NCBI RefSeq assembly: GCF_022414575.1
Contig: NZ_JADWYQ010000035.1
Span: 13,884-77,883 of the forward strand
Length of the DNA: 64,000 bases
Origin: Streptomyces sp. MUM 178J
GTDB taxonomy: Bacteria; Actinomycetota; Actinomycetes; Streptomycetales; Streptomycetaceae
Direction of reading: 5' to 3'
The stretch's first letter is position 1, and the number at the start of each line of letters is the position of its first letter. This document shows positions 45,158-55,210 of the stretch, piece by piece. Both the position numbers and the translations under genes were made by a program. The notes below the pieces were generated by a model. It was not told the DNA's origin and made no database searches. It saw only the letters and a program-made list of their open reading frames with translations.

Positions 45158-47059
45158 ATGGGCAGCCCTATGGACAGCGGCACTCAAGGCGTGCACGCCC
45201 CCGCCGACCTCGCCTGGGTGCGTGGCGTCGACGCGTACACGATGGGCGCCTATCCGCAGGCCGAGGAGGAGTTCCGGACCGCCGTGCGGCTGGATCCCCA
45301 GATGGCGGACGGCTGGCTCGGACTGCACGCCCTGCGCGTCGACACCTCCACCGCGCTGCTGCGCATGTACGCCGCACGTGACCGCTTCGGCGAGCAGCGC
45401 GCCCGCCACCGCCGCACCCTGAACTCCTGGTACTGGCTGGGGTGGTGGGTGCAGCCGGTGTTGGAGAGCCCCCGCGATCTGCTGCTCGCCCATGCCTCAC
45501 ACTGGCTCGACGGCCGCCATGTCCCGGAGCTGGACCGTGCGCTCGCCGCGCTCCCTCCGGTCGACGCCGACCCCCAGGTGCGCTTTCTGCACGCCTGCCG
45601 GGCCTATCTGGTCAAGGACTGGGAGCAGCTCGTACACCATACGGAGCCGCTGGTCGACGATCCCGTGCTGGGGATCGAGGCCGGGCTGTTCGGCGGCATG
45701 GCACGGGTCAGGCTGGAGATGTACGGGCAGGCGGAACCGCTGCTCTCGGCCGCGCTGATGCGCTGTCGCAGCGAGCAGCCGCAGCGCAAGGAGCTGCGGT
45801 ACTGGCTGGCGCGGGCGCACGAGGGCACGGGCCGCAGCGCGGCGGCGCTGCCGCTGTACCGGGCCGTGCACAAGATCGATCCGGCGTTCATGGACACCTC
45901 CGCCAGGCTCGCCGCGATCGCGGAGTACGACGCCGGCATCGACGGGTTCGAGGGGGCCGACGCCTTCGCCGGGCCCGCCGGGCTGGCGAGCGTTTCGCTG
46001 GCGGGGATCGGCCCGGAGGCGCCGGATACGCAGTCGGAGGGCGAGTCGTTCCCGGCCGAGGCCAGGCCTGGGCCCGACGTCCAGCCGCCGCTGCCGGGGG
46101 CGCCCGCGCCCACCCCCTCCGGGGGTTTACACCGCAGGGCGAGCGTGCCTCAGCAGCCGGCTCCCCCGCCCTTCCCGGCCGGGCCCACCGACCCGTCGGC
46201 GCTGGAGCAGGCGCTGGCGGAGCTGGAGCGGATGGTCGGTCTGGAGCCGGTGAAGCGCCAGGTCAAGGCGTTGTCGGCGCAGTTGAGGATGGCGCGGCTG
46301 CGAGCGGGGCAGGGACTTCCCGTCCAGCCGCCGAAACGTCACTTTGTCTTCTCCGGTCCCTCGGGCACCGGCAAGACCACGGTAGCGCGGATTCTCGGCC
46401 GGGTGTTCTACGCCCTCGGGCTGCTGCACGGCGACCATCTGGTGGAAGCCCAGCGGGCCGATCTGGTGGGCGAGTTCCTCGGCCAGACGGCGGTGAAGGC
46501 GAACGAACTGATCGACTCGGCGCTGGGCGGGGTGCTGTTCGTGGACGAGGCGTACAGCCTGTCCAACTCCGGCTACGGCAAGGGCGACGCCTACGGCGAC
46601 GAGGCGCTCCAGGTCCTTCTCAAGCGGGCCGAGGACAACCGCGACCATCTGGTGGTCATCCTGGCCGGCTATCCGGAGGGCATGGACCGGCTGCTGGCCG
46701 CCAATCCGGGGCTGTCGTCCCGCTTCACGACCCGCGTGGACTTCCCTTCGTACCGCCCGCTCGAACTGACCGCGATCGGCCGGGTGCTGGCGGCCGACAG
46801 CGGCGATGTGTGGGACGAGGAGGCGGTCGACGAGCTGCGTTCCATCAGCGGCCATGTGGTCGACCAGGGCTGGATCGACGAACTGGGCAACGGCCGCTTT
46901 CTGCGCACCCTGTACGAGAAGAGCTGCGCCTATCGGGATCTGCGGCTGTCCGGGTACGCGGGCACGCCCACACGGGAGGACCTGGCGACGCTGCGGCTGC
47001 CGGATCTGATGCAGGCGTATGGCGAGGTCCTGTCGGGCCGGGGCCCGCGGGATCCGTAA
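45158..47059 (+). CDS. CbxX/EccA-type AAA+ ATPase
   Basis: A 633-aa protein. An N-terminal TPR-like helical domain (~15-270, for example GVDAYTMGAYPQAEEEFRTAV) is followed by a Pro-rich linker (~300-345) and an AAA+ domain of the CbxX/CfqX class. Walker A GPSGTGKTT lies at ~398-406, Walker B GVLFVDEAYSL at ~457, and the arginine-finger region NPGLSSRFTTRVDFPSY follows. This layout matches EccA of type VII secretion. No ESX genes are in the window, so its client is unknown. ATG 45158 lies directly after GGGGGGA; an ATG four codons later is possible. Confidence 0.88.
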   Translation: MGSPMDSGTQGVHAPADLAWVRGVDAYTMGAYPQAEEEFRTAVRLDPQMADGWLGLHALRVDTSTALLRMYAARDRFGEQRARHRRTLNSWYWLGWWVQPVLESPRDLLLAHASHWLDGRHVPELDRALAALPPVDADPQVRFLHACRAYLVKDWEQLVHHTEPLVDDPVLGIEAGLFGGMARVRLEMYGQAEPLLSAALMRCRSEQPQRKELRYWLARAHEGTGRSAAALPLYRAVHKIDPAFMDTSARLAAIAEYDAGIDGFEGADAFAGPAGLASVSLAGIGPEAPDTQSEGESFPAEARPGPDVQPPLPGAPAPTPSGGLHRRASVPQQPAPPPFPAGPTDPSALEQALAELERMVGLEPVKRQVKALSAQLRMARLRAGQGLPVQPPKRHFVFSGPSGTGKTTVARILGRVFYALGLLHGDHLVEAQRADLVGEFLGQTAVKANELIDSALGGVLFVDEAYSLSNSGYGKGDAYGDEALQVLLKRAEDNRDHLVVILAGYPEGMDRLLAANPGLSSRFTTRVDFPSYRPLELTAIGRVLAADSGDVWDEEAVDELRSISGHVVDQGWIDELGNGRFLRTLYEKSCAYRDLRLSGYAGTPTREDLATLRLPDLMQAYGEVLSGRGPRDP

Positions 47060-47062
47060 CCG

Positions 47063-47165
47063 CGGGGGCTCCGCCCCCGGACCCCGTTTACCAGGGCTCC
47101 GCCCCGGACCTCCGCGCCTCAAACGCCGGCGGGGCTGGATGTGCGCGTCAAGCGCCGGCGGGGCT
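47063..47165. repeat. Streptomyces-type GC-rich intergenic repeat
   Basis: The gap between the convergent AAA+ and PH-domain genes holds a hairpin (cgggggc / gcccccg), a ggctccgccc-type block repeated twice and two copies of cgccggcggggct (about 33 bp apart). Such modules recur after many Streptomyces genes and probably act in termination or mRNA stability. Confidence 0.7.
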
Positions 47166-47187
47166 CATTCCTGTCCGCGAGGACGAG

Positions 47188-47646
47188 TCAGCTCTGCTTG
47201 CTCGTGCCGCGTTCCTCTGCCAGGGCCCGCAGCGCGCGGGCGTCGCGGATGGCGTGCTCCTTGGCGATGCCGGGCTGGATGCCGAGGGCGGGCAGGCTGG
47301 TGCCGTCGCTGAGGTCGAGGAAGACCCAGGGGTCGCCGGGCCGCAGATTGACCCGGAGGATCTCCGCCCAGTCGAGACGGCGTGTGCGGGTGAGGTTGAC
47401 GACGGTGACGCCCGTCTCGTCGGCGACGACCTTGGGCCGGCTGAGCAGCGCCAGCACGCCGAAGAAGAGCAGCGCGGTGACGACGAAGCTGACCCGTTCC
47501 CCCGGGTTGAGGCGCTCCAGTGTCACGGCCACGGCGGTGATCACCGCGAACATCACCGTGCCCACGGAGAGCAGGACGACGCGGGTGCGGGTCGGCCGGA
47601 AGGTGACCGGGAGCGCGGGTGTGCGAGGGTCAAAGGCGGCGGTCAT
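47188..47646 (-). CDS. PH-domain membrane protein
   Basis: A 152-aa protein. Two TM segments (~22-42 and 53-70) are followed by a bacterial PH domain (VVADETGVTVVNLTRTRRLDWAEI at ~73-96, then DPWVFLDLSDG). Such proteins are common in actinobacteria next to biosynthetic operons but have no assigned function. It lies just downstream of hisG on the same strand (74-bp gap) and could be the last gene of the rib-his transcript. Confidence 0.85.
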   Translation of the reverse strand: MTAAFDPRTPALPVTFRPTRTRVVLLSVGTVMFAVITAVAVTLERLNPGERVSFVVTALLFFGVLALLSRPKVVADETGVTVVNLTRTRRLDWAEILRVNLRPGDPWVFLDLSDGTSLPALGIQPGIAKEHAIRDARALRALAEERGTSKQS

Positions 47647-47720
47647 GGCGTCGGGAGCATCCTGGAGTGAGCGGCCCGGCAGCCGCCGTGGGACGGCCGC
47701 CGGGACCGGGGGCGGTCGGT

Positions 47721-48569
47721 TCAGAGGCGGCAGGCGTGGATGGCCGTGGTGAGGATGGCCCGGGCGCCCAGCGCATACAGATCGTCCATGATCCGCTGTG
47801 CTTCCTTCGCCTCGACCATGGAGCGCACCGCGACCCAGCCCTCGTGGTGGAGCGGGGAGATGGTCGGGGACTCCAGGCCGGGGGTGAGGGCGACGGCCTT
47901 CTCCAGGTGCTCGACCCGGCAGTCGTAGTCCATCATCACGTAGCTGCGGGCCACCAGGACGCCCTGGAGCCTACGGAGGAACTGCTGCACCTGGTGGTTC
48001 TCGGCATCGGCGCCGGTGCGCCGGATGACCACCGCCTCGGAGGTGAGGATCGGCTCGCCGACGATCTCCAGGCCCGCGTTGCGCAGGCTGGTGCCGGTCT
48101 CCACGACGTCCGCGATGACCTGGGCGACGCCCAGCTCGATGGCGGTCTCGACCGCTCCGTCGAGGTGCACGACAGAGGCCTCGATGCCCTGGTCGGCGAG
48201 GTGTTTGGCGACGACCCCCTCGTAGGAGGTGGCGATCGTCATCCCGCCGAAGTCCGCCGGGCCGTCGGCCGTGCCGGGCTTGGCGGCATAGCGGAACGTG
48301 GAGCGGGCGAAGCCGAGCTGAAGGATCTCCTCCGCGTTGGCGCCGGAGTCCAGCAGCAGATCCCGGCCGGTGATGCCGATGTCGAGCTTGCCGGAGCTGA
48401 CGTAGATCGCGATGTCGCGGGGACGGAGGTAGAAGAACTCGACCTCGTTCTCCGGGTCGACCAGGACGAGTTCCTTGGACTCCTTGCGCTGCTGATAGCC
48501 CGCCTCATGGAGCATCGCCGACGCAGGTCCGGACAGTGAACCCTTGTTGGGGACGGCGATGCGCAACAT
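47721..48569 (-). CDS. hisG: ATP phosphoribosyltransferase (long form)
   Basis: A 282-aa long-form HisG. LRIAVPNKGSLSGPA opens the protein, YVSSGKLDIGITGRDLL (~56-72) and the PRPP-binding EVV/VETGTSLRNAGLE (~165-180) follow, and the C-terminal ~75 residues form the histidine-binding regulatory domain. It catalyses the first step of histidine synthesis, joining ATP and PRPP, and is feedback-inhibited by histidine. The start follows GGAAG. It is 56 bp after hisE in the same direction. Confidence 0.97.
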   Translation of the reverse strand: MLRIAVPNKGSLSGPASAMLHEAGYQQRKESKELVLVDPENEVEFFYLRPRDIAIYVSSGKLDIGITGRDLLLDSGANAEEILQLGFARSTFRYAAKPGTADGPADFGGMTIATSYEGVVAKHLADQGIEASVVHLDGAVETAIELGVAQVIADVVETGTSLRNAGLEIVGEPILTSEAVVIRRTGADAENHQVQQFLRRLQGVLVARSYVMMDYDCRVEHLEKAVALTPGLESPTISPLHHEGWVAVRSMVEAKEAQRIMDDLYALGARAILTTAIHACRL

Positions 48570-48625
48570 GAGACGGGCTTCCTTTGCTCTTCGGTGAGGT
48601 GATGCGGGATGTGAGGGCGGGCGTT

Positions 48626-48898
48626 TCAGAGGTGGGCGTAGACGTCGTCGAGGGAGATCCCGCGGGCGACCATCATCACCTGAACGTGGTAGAGGAGCTG
48701 GGAGATCTCCTCGGCCGCGGCCTCCTTGCCCTCGTACTCGGCGGCCATCCACACTTCGGCGGCCTCCTCTACGACCTTCTTGCCGATGGCATGGACGCCC
48801 TTGTCGACCAGCTCGGCGGTGCGGGAGGTGGCGGGGTCGCCGTGGGCGGCCTTGTGCTGGAGCTCGGTGAAGAGCTCCTCGAACGTCTTCTTGGACAT
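48626..48898 (-). CDS. hisE: Phosphoribosyl-ATP pyrophosphatase
   Basis: A 90-aa MazG-fold HisE, the usual size for the monofunctional enzyme. [20 protein letters not shown] (~36-55) carries the metal-binding Glu residues and [14 protein letters not shown] (~63-76) completes the helical bundle. It hydrolyses PR-ATP to PR-AMP and pyrophosphate, the second histidine step. It lies 33 bp after ribH, so rib and his genes are probably co-transcribed. Confidence 0.96.
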   Translation of the reverse strand: MSKKTFEELFTELQHKAAHGDPATSRTAELVDKGVHAIGKKVVEEAAEVWMAAEYEGKEAAAEEISQLLYHVQVMMVARGISLDDVYAHL

Positions 48899-48931
48899 GG
48901 TGCTCCCACCCTACGCGGAACCGTCCGCTCC

Positions 48932-49417
48932 TCAGCGCCAGGGTTCAGATACTGAGCGCAGGGTTGCCGCGGTGGCGACGGCGGCGGTCACCGCCTCGTG
49001 GCCCTTGTCCTCGCTGGAGCCCTCGATGCCCGCACGGTCCAGCGCCTGCTCCTCGGTGTCGCAGGTCAGTACGCCGAAGCCGACGGGGACGCCGGTGTCC
49101 ACGCTGACCTGGGTGAGCCCCTGGGCAACGCCCTGGCACACATAGTCGAAGTGCGGGGTGCCGCCGCGGATGACGACGCCGAGCGCCACGATCGCGTCAT
49201 AGCCGCGGCCGGCCAGCACCTTGGCGACGACGGGCAGCTCGAAGCTGCCCGGAACGCGCAGCAGCGTGGGCTCGTCGATGCCCAGCTCGTGCAGGGCGCG
49301 CAGGGCGCCGTCGACCAGTCCGTCCATCACTTTCTCGTGCCACTGCGCCGCGATCACCGCGACCCGCAGGTCGCCGCAGTTGCGTACGGACAGTTCGGGT
49401 GCGCCCTTGCCGCTCAC
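48932..49417 (-). CDS. ribH: 6,7-dimethyl-8-ribityllumazine synthase
   Basis: A 161-aa lumazine synthase. [18 protein letters not shown] (~22), [15 protein letters not shown] (~55-69) and [15 protein letters not shown] with the catalytic His (~80-94) are intact. It condenses the ribitylaminouracil with dihydroxybutanone phosphate. The GTG start has AAGGAG upstream. A 9-bp repeat cluster sits in the 92-bp gap between ribAB and this gene. Confidence 0.97.
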   Translation of the reverse strand: MSGKGAPELSVRNCGDLRVAVIAAQWHEKVMDGLVDGALRALHELGIDEPTLLRVPGSFELPVVAKVLAGRGYDAIVALGVVIRGGTPHFDYVCQGVAQGLTQVSVDTGVPVGFGVLTCDTEEQALDRAGIEGSSEDKGHEAVTAAVATAATLRSVSEPWR

Positions 49418-49433
49418 GTTGCTCTTGCTCCTT

Positions 49434-49476
49434 GTGATCTGGTGATCCGGGTGATCCGGGTGATCCGGGTGATCTG
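49434..49476. repeat. 9-bp tandem repeat between ribAB and ribH
   Basis: Three exact copies of gtgatccgg flanked by two gtgatctg variants lie in the ribAB-ribH gap, close to the ribH ribosome site. Their role is unknown. Confidence 0.85.
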
Positions 49477-49509
49477 GTGGTGCTCTGGATGGTCTGTCTC
49501 TGCCGGTTC

Positions 49510-50799
49510 TTACTGGTTGCCGCAGGCGGCCGCCGGGGCGGCGTCGAGCCAGGGCAGGTCATGACCCATGCGGTCCCGCTTGGTGCGCAGGTACCGCAGA
49601 TTGTGCTCGCCGACCTGGGCGGGCATCGGCTCACGGCCGAGGACGGTCAGCCCGTGGCGGGTGAGTGCGGAGATCTTCTCGGGGTTGTTGGTCATCAGCC
49701 GCAGGCTGCGTACGCCGAGGTCGGCGAGGATCTGCGCCCCGGCCGCGTAGTCGCGGGCGTCGGCGGGCAGGCCCAGCTCGAGATTGGCGTCCAGGGTGTC
49801 GCGGCCTCGCTCCTGGAGCTCGTATGCGCGCAGCTTGGACAGCAGGCCGATGCCGCGTCCCTCGTGACCGCGCAGATAGACGACCACGCCGCGCCCGGTC
49901 TCGGTGATATGCCGCATGGACGCGTGCAGTTGGGGGCCGCAGTCGCAGCGCAGGGAGTGGAACACATCGCCGGTCAGGCACTCGGAGTGGACGCGGACGA
50001 GCAGGTCCTCGCCGTCGCCGAGGTCGCCGTGGACGAGGGCGACATGCTCGACGCCGTCGACCGTGGAGCGGTAACCGTAGGCGGTGAACCGGCCGTGGGC
50101 GGTCGGCAGGTCGACCTCGGCCTCGCGCCGTACGGCAGGCTCGCTGGAGCGGCGGTAGGCGATCAGGTCCTCGATGGAGATGATCGTCAGTCCGTGCTTG
50201 CGGGCGAAGGGCACCAGTTCGGGCAGGCGCAGCATGACCCCGTCCTCGCCGGCGATCTCGACGATCGCGCCGGCGGGGCGCAGCCCGGCGAGCCGGGCGA
50301 GGTCGACGGCGGCTTCGGTGTGGCCGTTGCGCACCAGCACTCCGCCGGGCTTGGCGCGCAGCGGGAAGATATGGCCGGGCCGTACGAAGTCGGACGGCTG
50401 GGCGATCCCGCTCGCCAGGAGCTGCAGGGTGGCAGCGCGGTCGGCGGCGGAGATGCCGGTCGTGACGCCGTGGGCGGGGCCCGCGTCGACGGAGACCGTG
50501 AAGGCGGTCTTCATGGACTCGGTGTTGTGCTCCACCATCTGCGGCAGCTGGAGGCGTTCCAGCTCGTCGCCCTCCATGGGGGCGCAGATCAGCCCGCGGC
50601 ACTCGCTCATCATGAAGGCGACGATCTCGGGGGTGGCCTTCTCGGCGGCGATGACGAGGTCGCCTTCGTTCTCGCGGTCCTCGTCGTCGACGACCACGAC
50701 GGGCCGCCCGAGGGCGATGTCGCGGATGGCCTGCTCGACCGGGTCGAGGGAGAGGTCCTCGTCGTCGGTGGGGTACCAGGTGGGCAGTGCGCTTGTCAT
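49510..50799 (-). CDS. ribAB: Bifunctional DHBP synthase / GTP cyclohydrolase II
   Basis: A 429-aa fusion. The N-terminal RibB domain (~1-220) shows [20 protein letters not shown] (~35-54) and [13 protein letters not shown]. The C-terminal RibA domain (~225-425) has the zinc cysteines in [15 protein letters not shown] (~275-289) and [13 protein letters not shown] (~310). It supplies both branches of riboflavin synthesis from GTP and ribulose-5-phosphate. The ATG overlaps the ribM stop by ATGA. Confidence 0.97.
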   Translation of the reverse strand: MTSALPTWYPTDDEDLSLDPVEQAIRDIALGRPVVVVDDEDRENEGDLVIAAEKATPEIVAFMMSECRGLICAPMEGDELERLQLPQMVEHNTESMKTAFTVSVDAGPAHGVTTGISAADRAATLQLLASGIAQPSDFVRPGHIFPLRAKPGGVLVRNGHTEAAVDLARLAGLRPAGAIVEIAGEDGVMLRLPELVPFARKHGLTIISIEDLIAYRRSSEPAVRREAEVDLPTAHGRFTAYGYRSTVDGVEHVALVHGDLGDGEDLLVRVHSECLTGDVFHSLRCDCGPQLHASMRHITETGRGVVVYLRGHEGRGIGLLSKLRAYELQERGRDTLDANLELGLPADARDYAAGAQILADLGVRSLRLMTNNPEKISALTRHGLTVLGREPMPAQVGEHNLRYLRTKRDRMGHDLPWLDAAPAAACGNQ

Positions 50800-51449
50800 G
50801 CCGCCGCTCCTTCCAGGACGGGCTTGGCGCTCCCGCGGGAGCGGAGCCACCAGTCGCGCATGCCCCATAGGACGAGCGCGAAGTAGATCACATAGACGAT
50901 GCCGGAGAACGCGAGGTCGCTGCGGAACGCCAGCGGTACGCCGACGATGTCGACGAGCAGCCAGGCGAACCAGAATTCGACGAGTCCGCGGGCCTGGGCG
51001 ACCATCGCGACGAGCGTGCCGACGAAGATGTAGGCGTCCGCCCAGGGGCTCCAGGACAGCGAGGGGTACAGGGTGAACAGCCCGCCGACGGCGAGGGTGC
51101 CGAGGACCGCGGCGGCGGCCAGCCCGGCGCGCTCGCGCCAGGTGGCGAAGCGGACGGCGACGGAGCCGTCCTGGGCCTGGCGCCGGCCGCGGGTCCACTG
51201 CCGCCAGCCCCACACCGCGACGCCGATGACCAGCAGTTGCTTGCCGACGCCGCCGGAGAGCTGGGCGGAGGCGTAGGCGCCGACGAGGATGACGCCGGAG
51301 AGCAGTTGGGCGGGCCAGGTGAGGACGGAGCGCCGCCAGCCGAGCGCCAGGGCGGCCAGCCCGATCACGTTGCCGATCATGTCGGACCATTTGATCTGCT
51401 GGCCGAAGGCCGTGAAGGCCTCGGTGTTCAGCCAGGACAGCGCGCTCAC
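50796..51449 (-). CDS. ribM: Riboflavin transporter of PnuC type (RibM)
   Basis: A 217-aa, seven- or eight-TM protein of the PnuC family (Pfam NMN_transporter). [18 protein letters not shown] (~residues 21-38), [15 protein letters not shown] (~129) and [18 protein letters not shown] (~156) are PnuC-like signatures. In Streptomyces and Corynebacterium the PnuC protein inside a rib operon is RibM/PnuX, a riboflavin facilitator, and position here between ribE and ribAB fits that. The GTG overlaps the ribE stop by GTGA. Nicotinamide riboside transport is the alternative. Confidence 0.88.
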   Translation of the reverse strand: MSALSWLNTEAFTAFGQQIKWSDMIGNVIGLAALALGWRRSVLTWPAQLLSGVILVGAYASAQLSGGVGKQLLVIGVAVWGWRQWTRGRRQAQDGSVAVRFATWRERAGLAAAAVLGTLAVGGLFTLYPSLSWSPWADAYIFVGTLVAMVAQARGLVEFWFAWLLVDIVGVPLAFRSDLAFSGIVYVIYFALVLWGMRDWWLRSRGSAKPVLEGAAA

Positions 51450-52072
51450 CGGGCGGTCCCTTCGGCCGTGCGGTCGTCCGGGGCGCGGTGGCCGAGCATC
51501 CGCTCGACGTACTTGGCGATGATGTCGACTTCGAGGTTGACCGGGTCGCCGGGGCCTTTGACGCCAAGGGTGGTCAGGGCGAGCGTGGTGGGGATGAGGC
51601 TGACGGTGAAGTAGTCGGGGCCGGCGTCGACGACGGTGAGGCTGACGCCGTCGACGGTGATCGAGCCCTTCTCCACGACGTACCGGGCGAGGTCCGCGGG
51701 GAGGGAGATCTTGACGATCTCCCAGTTCTCGGAGGGCTTGCGCTCCAGGACTTCGCCGACGGAATCGACGTGTCCCTGGACGATGTGCCCGCCGAGGCGG
51801 TCGCCGACCGCCGTGGGCCGCTCCAGGTTGACGCGGGACCCGGCGTCCAGTGCGCCGAGGCTGGAGCGGTTCAGGGTCTCGGCCATCACATCGGCGGTGA
51901 ACTCGCCGTCCGCGGTGTCCACGACGGTGAGGCAGACGCCGTTGACGGCGATGGAGTCGCCGTGCTTCGCACCGTCGGTGACGACGGGTCCGCGCAGTCG
52001 GAAGCGGCACGCGTCGCCGAGCTTCTCGACGGCGGTGACCTCGCCCAGCTCTTCGACGATTCCGGTGAACAC
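51446..52072 (-). CDS. ribE: Riboflavin synthase alpha chain
   Basis: A 208-aa riboflavin synthase with two tandem lumazine-binding domains. The first begins [12 protein letters not shown] with [13 protein letters not shown] (~40-52); the second starts at [15 protein letters not shown] (~93-107) and carries [13 protein letters not shown] (~136-148). It dismutates two lumazines to riboflavin. The GTG start has AAGGAG eight bases upstream, inside ribD, and follows the ribD stop by two bases. Confidence 0.97.
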   Translation of the reverse strand: MFTGIVEELGEVTAVEKLGDACRFRLRGPVVTDGAKHGDSIAVNGVCLTVVDTADGEFTADVMAETLNRSSLGALDAGSRVNLERPTAVGDRLGGHIVQGHVDSVGEVLERKPSENWEIVKISLPADLARYVVEKGSITVDGVSLTVVDAGPDYFTVSLIPTTLALTTLGVKGPGDPVNLEVDIIAKYVERMLGHRAPDDRTAEGTAR

Positions 52073-52074
52073 GC

Positions 52075-53193
<1,119 letters not shown>

Positions 53194-53357
53194 CGGGTCC
53201 TCCTGCCTGTCGGGCACGGACTCCGGGGCCTGTCGATCGGTGAACGACAGAGAGCGGAAACGGCTCGGCACACGAGGACGCCGGACCCGAAACGCCCGCC
53301 CGCCTGCATACGGCGAACGGCGCGTACGGCCGGCGAATCGTGCCGACTCGCCCGCCG

Positions 53358-53482
53358 CGCACTGCCTCCCATCCGGACTTTCACCGTCGGTCCAGGAATT
53401 TCACCTGGTCAACCGGCCGCTGGCTGCGGACGGGTCGCGGACTGTAACCGCCGGTTCGGAATTGCACCGACCCCGGAGTGCG
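53358..53482 (-). promoter_or_regulatory. FMN riboswitch (RFN element)
   Basis: Read on the minus strand, it contains the conserved FMN aptamer blocks: ggtcggtgcaattccgaacc, ggcggttacagtccgcgac, ccaggtgaaattcctgg, accgacggtgaaagtccgga and tgggag. P1 pairs 53477-53482 with 53358-53363. A 164-nt leader then runs to the ribD start (53194-53357), in which no other gene is seen. FMN binding should reduce expression of ribDEM-AB-H and probably hisE-hisG. Confidence 0.96.
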
Positions 53483-53613
53483 CTGCTGCTGATACAGGGC
53501 AAGTGTGCCATGCCTGATCCGCAGCCATGCTTGAGAACGGCTGTGGCCTGACTCACACACCCGTCCGGCGATACGGCCGCGAACGACAACTCCAGAGTGC
53601 CGGCCCAGACCTA

Positions 53614-53642
53614 TTGACTGACTGGTCTAGTCCTCTTAATCT
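53614..53642 (+). promoter_or_regulatory. Promoter with DasR-type operator in spacer
   Basis: TTGACT (53614-53619), a 17-bp spacer, then TAATCT (53637-53642) forms a near-consensus principal-sigma promoter. The spacer contains actggtctagtcctct (53621-53636), which matches 14 of 16 positions of the dre consensus ACTGGTCTAGACCACT bound by the N-acetylglucosamine-responsive repressor DasR. It lies 110 bp before the broken chitin-binding gene. Confidence 0.75.
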
Positions 53643-53751
53643 CTGCGTCACCTCCGAGGAGGCGGCCCGTCGGCGTGCGCACGCCCGGGCCCAACACGAC
53701 CCACCTTTACCGCCAGTTGTGTTCCGCCGATCCCTCCCCAGGAGGCTGACC

Positions 53752-54049
53752 GTGCACTCCCCCACCCCGCTCGCACGCCTCGGCCGCGCGAGATCCGCGC
53801 TGCTCGCATCCGCGGCCGCGCTGACCGGGCTGCTGTACGTCGGCCCGAACGCCTCACTGTTCGACCCCGACGTCCGGCCCGACGTCAGGTGAGTGCGCCG
53901 CCCCCGCGTGGGACGCCTCGACCGCGTACGTCGGCGACACGACCGTCTCCCACGACGGGCGCAACTGGAAGTCCACGTGGTGGACCCGCGCAGAGGAACC
54001 CGGCACCACGGGCGAGTGGGGCGTCTGGCAGGACCTCGGGATCTGCTGA
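53752..54049 (+). pseudogene. Frameshifted secreted chitin-binding (CBM5/12) protein
   Basis: A GTG with AGGAGG six bases upstream starts a 46-codon frame that encodes a signal peptide (basic start, then ALLASAAALTGLL) and stops at 53892. The next frame continues at once with a Thr/Ser/Pro/Gly linker and a full CBM5/12 chitin-binding domain (residues WDASTAYVGDTTVSHDGRNW, then STWWTRAEEPG, ending WGVWQDLGIC) to the stop at 54047-54049. A shift between about 53825 and 53889 therefore breaks the gene. It may be a chitinase that also lost its catalytic domain. Programmed frameshifting is a less likely alternative. Confidence 0.82.
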
Positions 54050-54119
54050 CACCCTGACTGACCGGCCCGGCGGCGCGTCCCGGCCCTTGCCGCCGCCGGG
54101 CCCCTGCCATCCTGCCCGC

Positions 54120-54455
54120 ATGACGTCGACGCTGGTGACCGGCGGCACGGGCACCCTGGGGCGCCGGGTGACCGGCCTGTTGAGCGAACACGGCCACGAG
54201 GTGCGGGCGCCGAGCCGGCATGCGCGGCCGTACGCGGTCGATCTGCTCGACGCCCGCGACGAGCCTGCCCTCTCCGTCCCCCTCGCCGGCAAGGCGTACG
54301 CGGCCTTCCGCGCGGGCGGCCGCCTCACGCCGGAACGGGCGGTGGGGACGGTGCGGTTCAAGGACTTCCTCGCGGCGCGGCGCCCGTGGGTCCCGGCCGG
54401 TCCGGTCAGCCCGGAACGCCGAGGTCCAGGCGGTCGGCGAGGCCCGCGGCGGTGA
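54120..54455 (+). pseudogene. SDR/NmrA-like oxidoreductase with internal deletion
   Basis: A 111-codon frame. Residues 1-50 have the Rossmann start TSTLVTGGTGTLGRRVTGLL and RHARPYAVDLLDARDEP. This joins at once to a C-terminal segment, LAGKAYAAFRAGGRLTPERA and FKDFLAARR, that normally ends ~250-residue NAD(P)-binding proteins. The catalytic and substrate-binding middle, roughly 150-180 residues, is missing with the frame kept. The 3' end overlaps the MBL gene by 50 bp. I expect no activity. Confidence 0.75.
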
Positions 54456-55197
54456 ACGCGGCCGCCAACTCGTCACGGCCTTCGGTGAAGTGGGCCCAGC
54501 TGTCGTAGTGGACGGCGACGACCCGGCGGGCGCCGAGGATCGCCGCCGCCTCGGCGGCCTGGGCGCTGTCGAGGACGAGGCACGCGCCGTCGAAGACGAC
54601 GGGGATGCGGGGAGCCCCGGCGAACAGCAGGGCGGTGTCGACCGGTCCGAAGCGGTCGGCGATCTCCTTGACCGCGTCGAGGGAGGCGTTGTCCCCGCTG
54701 ACGTAGACGGTGGGCAGACCGTCCCCGGTCAGGACGAAACCGACGACCTGGCCGGCTATCGCCTCGACCTCCTCGCGCGCGCCGGGCCCGTGGACAGCGG
54801 GCACGCCGGTCACGGTGACCGTGCCGCCGCCGGGCCGTTCGAGGTCGATCGCCTCCCAGTCGGCCAGGCCCCTGGCTCCGCCCCCCAGGCGCCGCCCGCC
54901 GCCGGGCGTGGTGAGAGTGAGCGGGACGTCAGCGAGCAGGGCCCGGCCGGAGTTGTCGAGATTGTCGGCGTGCTCGTCGTGCGAGAGCAGGACCACATCG
55001 ACGCGCCCGAGGTCGGCGGGGCTGCCGGCGGAGGGCGCGGTCTTGGTCAGGAGCGGTCGGCCCGGCTTCTGGTAGTCGCCTGGCGCGTCGAATGTCGGGT
55101 CGGTCAGGAAGCGCAGGCCGCCGTACTCGAAGAGGGCGGTCGGGCCGCCGAAGACGCGGACGGGGAACTGTGCGGTCACGGTGCCGGTGGAGGCCAT
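54406..55197 (-). CDS. MBL-fold metallo-hydrolase
   Basis: A 263-aa metallo-beta-lactamase-fold protein of the UlaG/L-ascorbate-6-phosphate-lactonase-like group. VDVVLLSHDEHADNLDN carries the HxEHxD-like metal site (~68-84), then VPAVHGPGA (~131) and VYVSGDNAS (~160) and HYDSW (~231) supply further ligands. The start at 55197 has GAGGAG ten bases upstream. It is divergent from the CGNR gene, and the two may share an operator. Confidence 0.85.
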   Translation of the reverse strand: MASTGTVTAQFPVRVFGGPTALFEYGGLRFLTDPTFDAPGDYQKPGRPLLTKTAPSAGSPADLGRVDVVLLSHDEHADNLDNSGRALLADVPLTLTTPGGGRRLGGGARGLADWEAIDLERPGGGTVTVTGVPAVHGPGAREEVEAIAGQVVGFVLTGDGLPTVYVSGDNASLDAVKEIADRFGPVDTALLFAGAPRIPVVFDGACLVLDSAQAAEAAAILGARRVVAVHYDSWAHFTEGRDELAAAFTAAGLADRLDLGVPG

Positions 55198-55210
55198 GGA
55201 AAAGGAGCTC

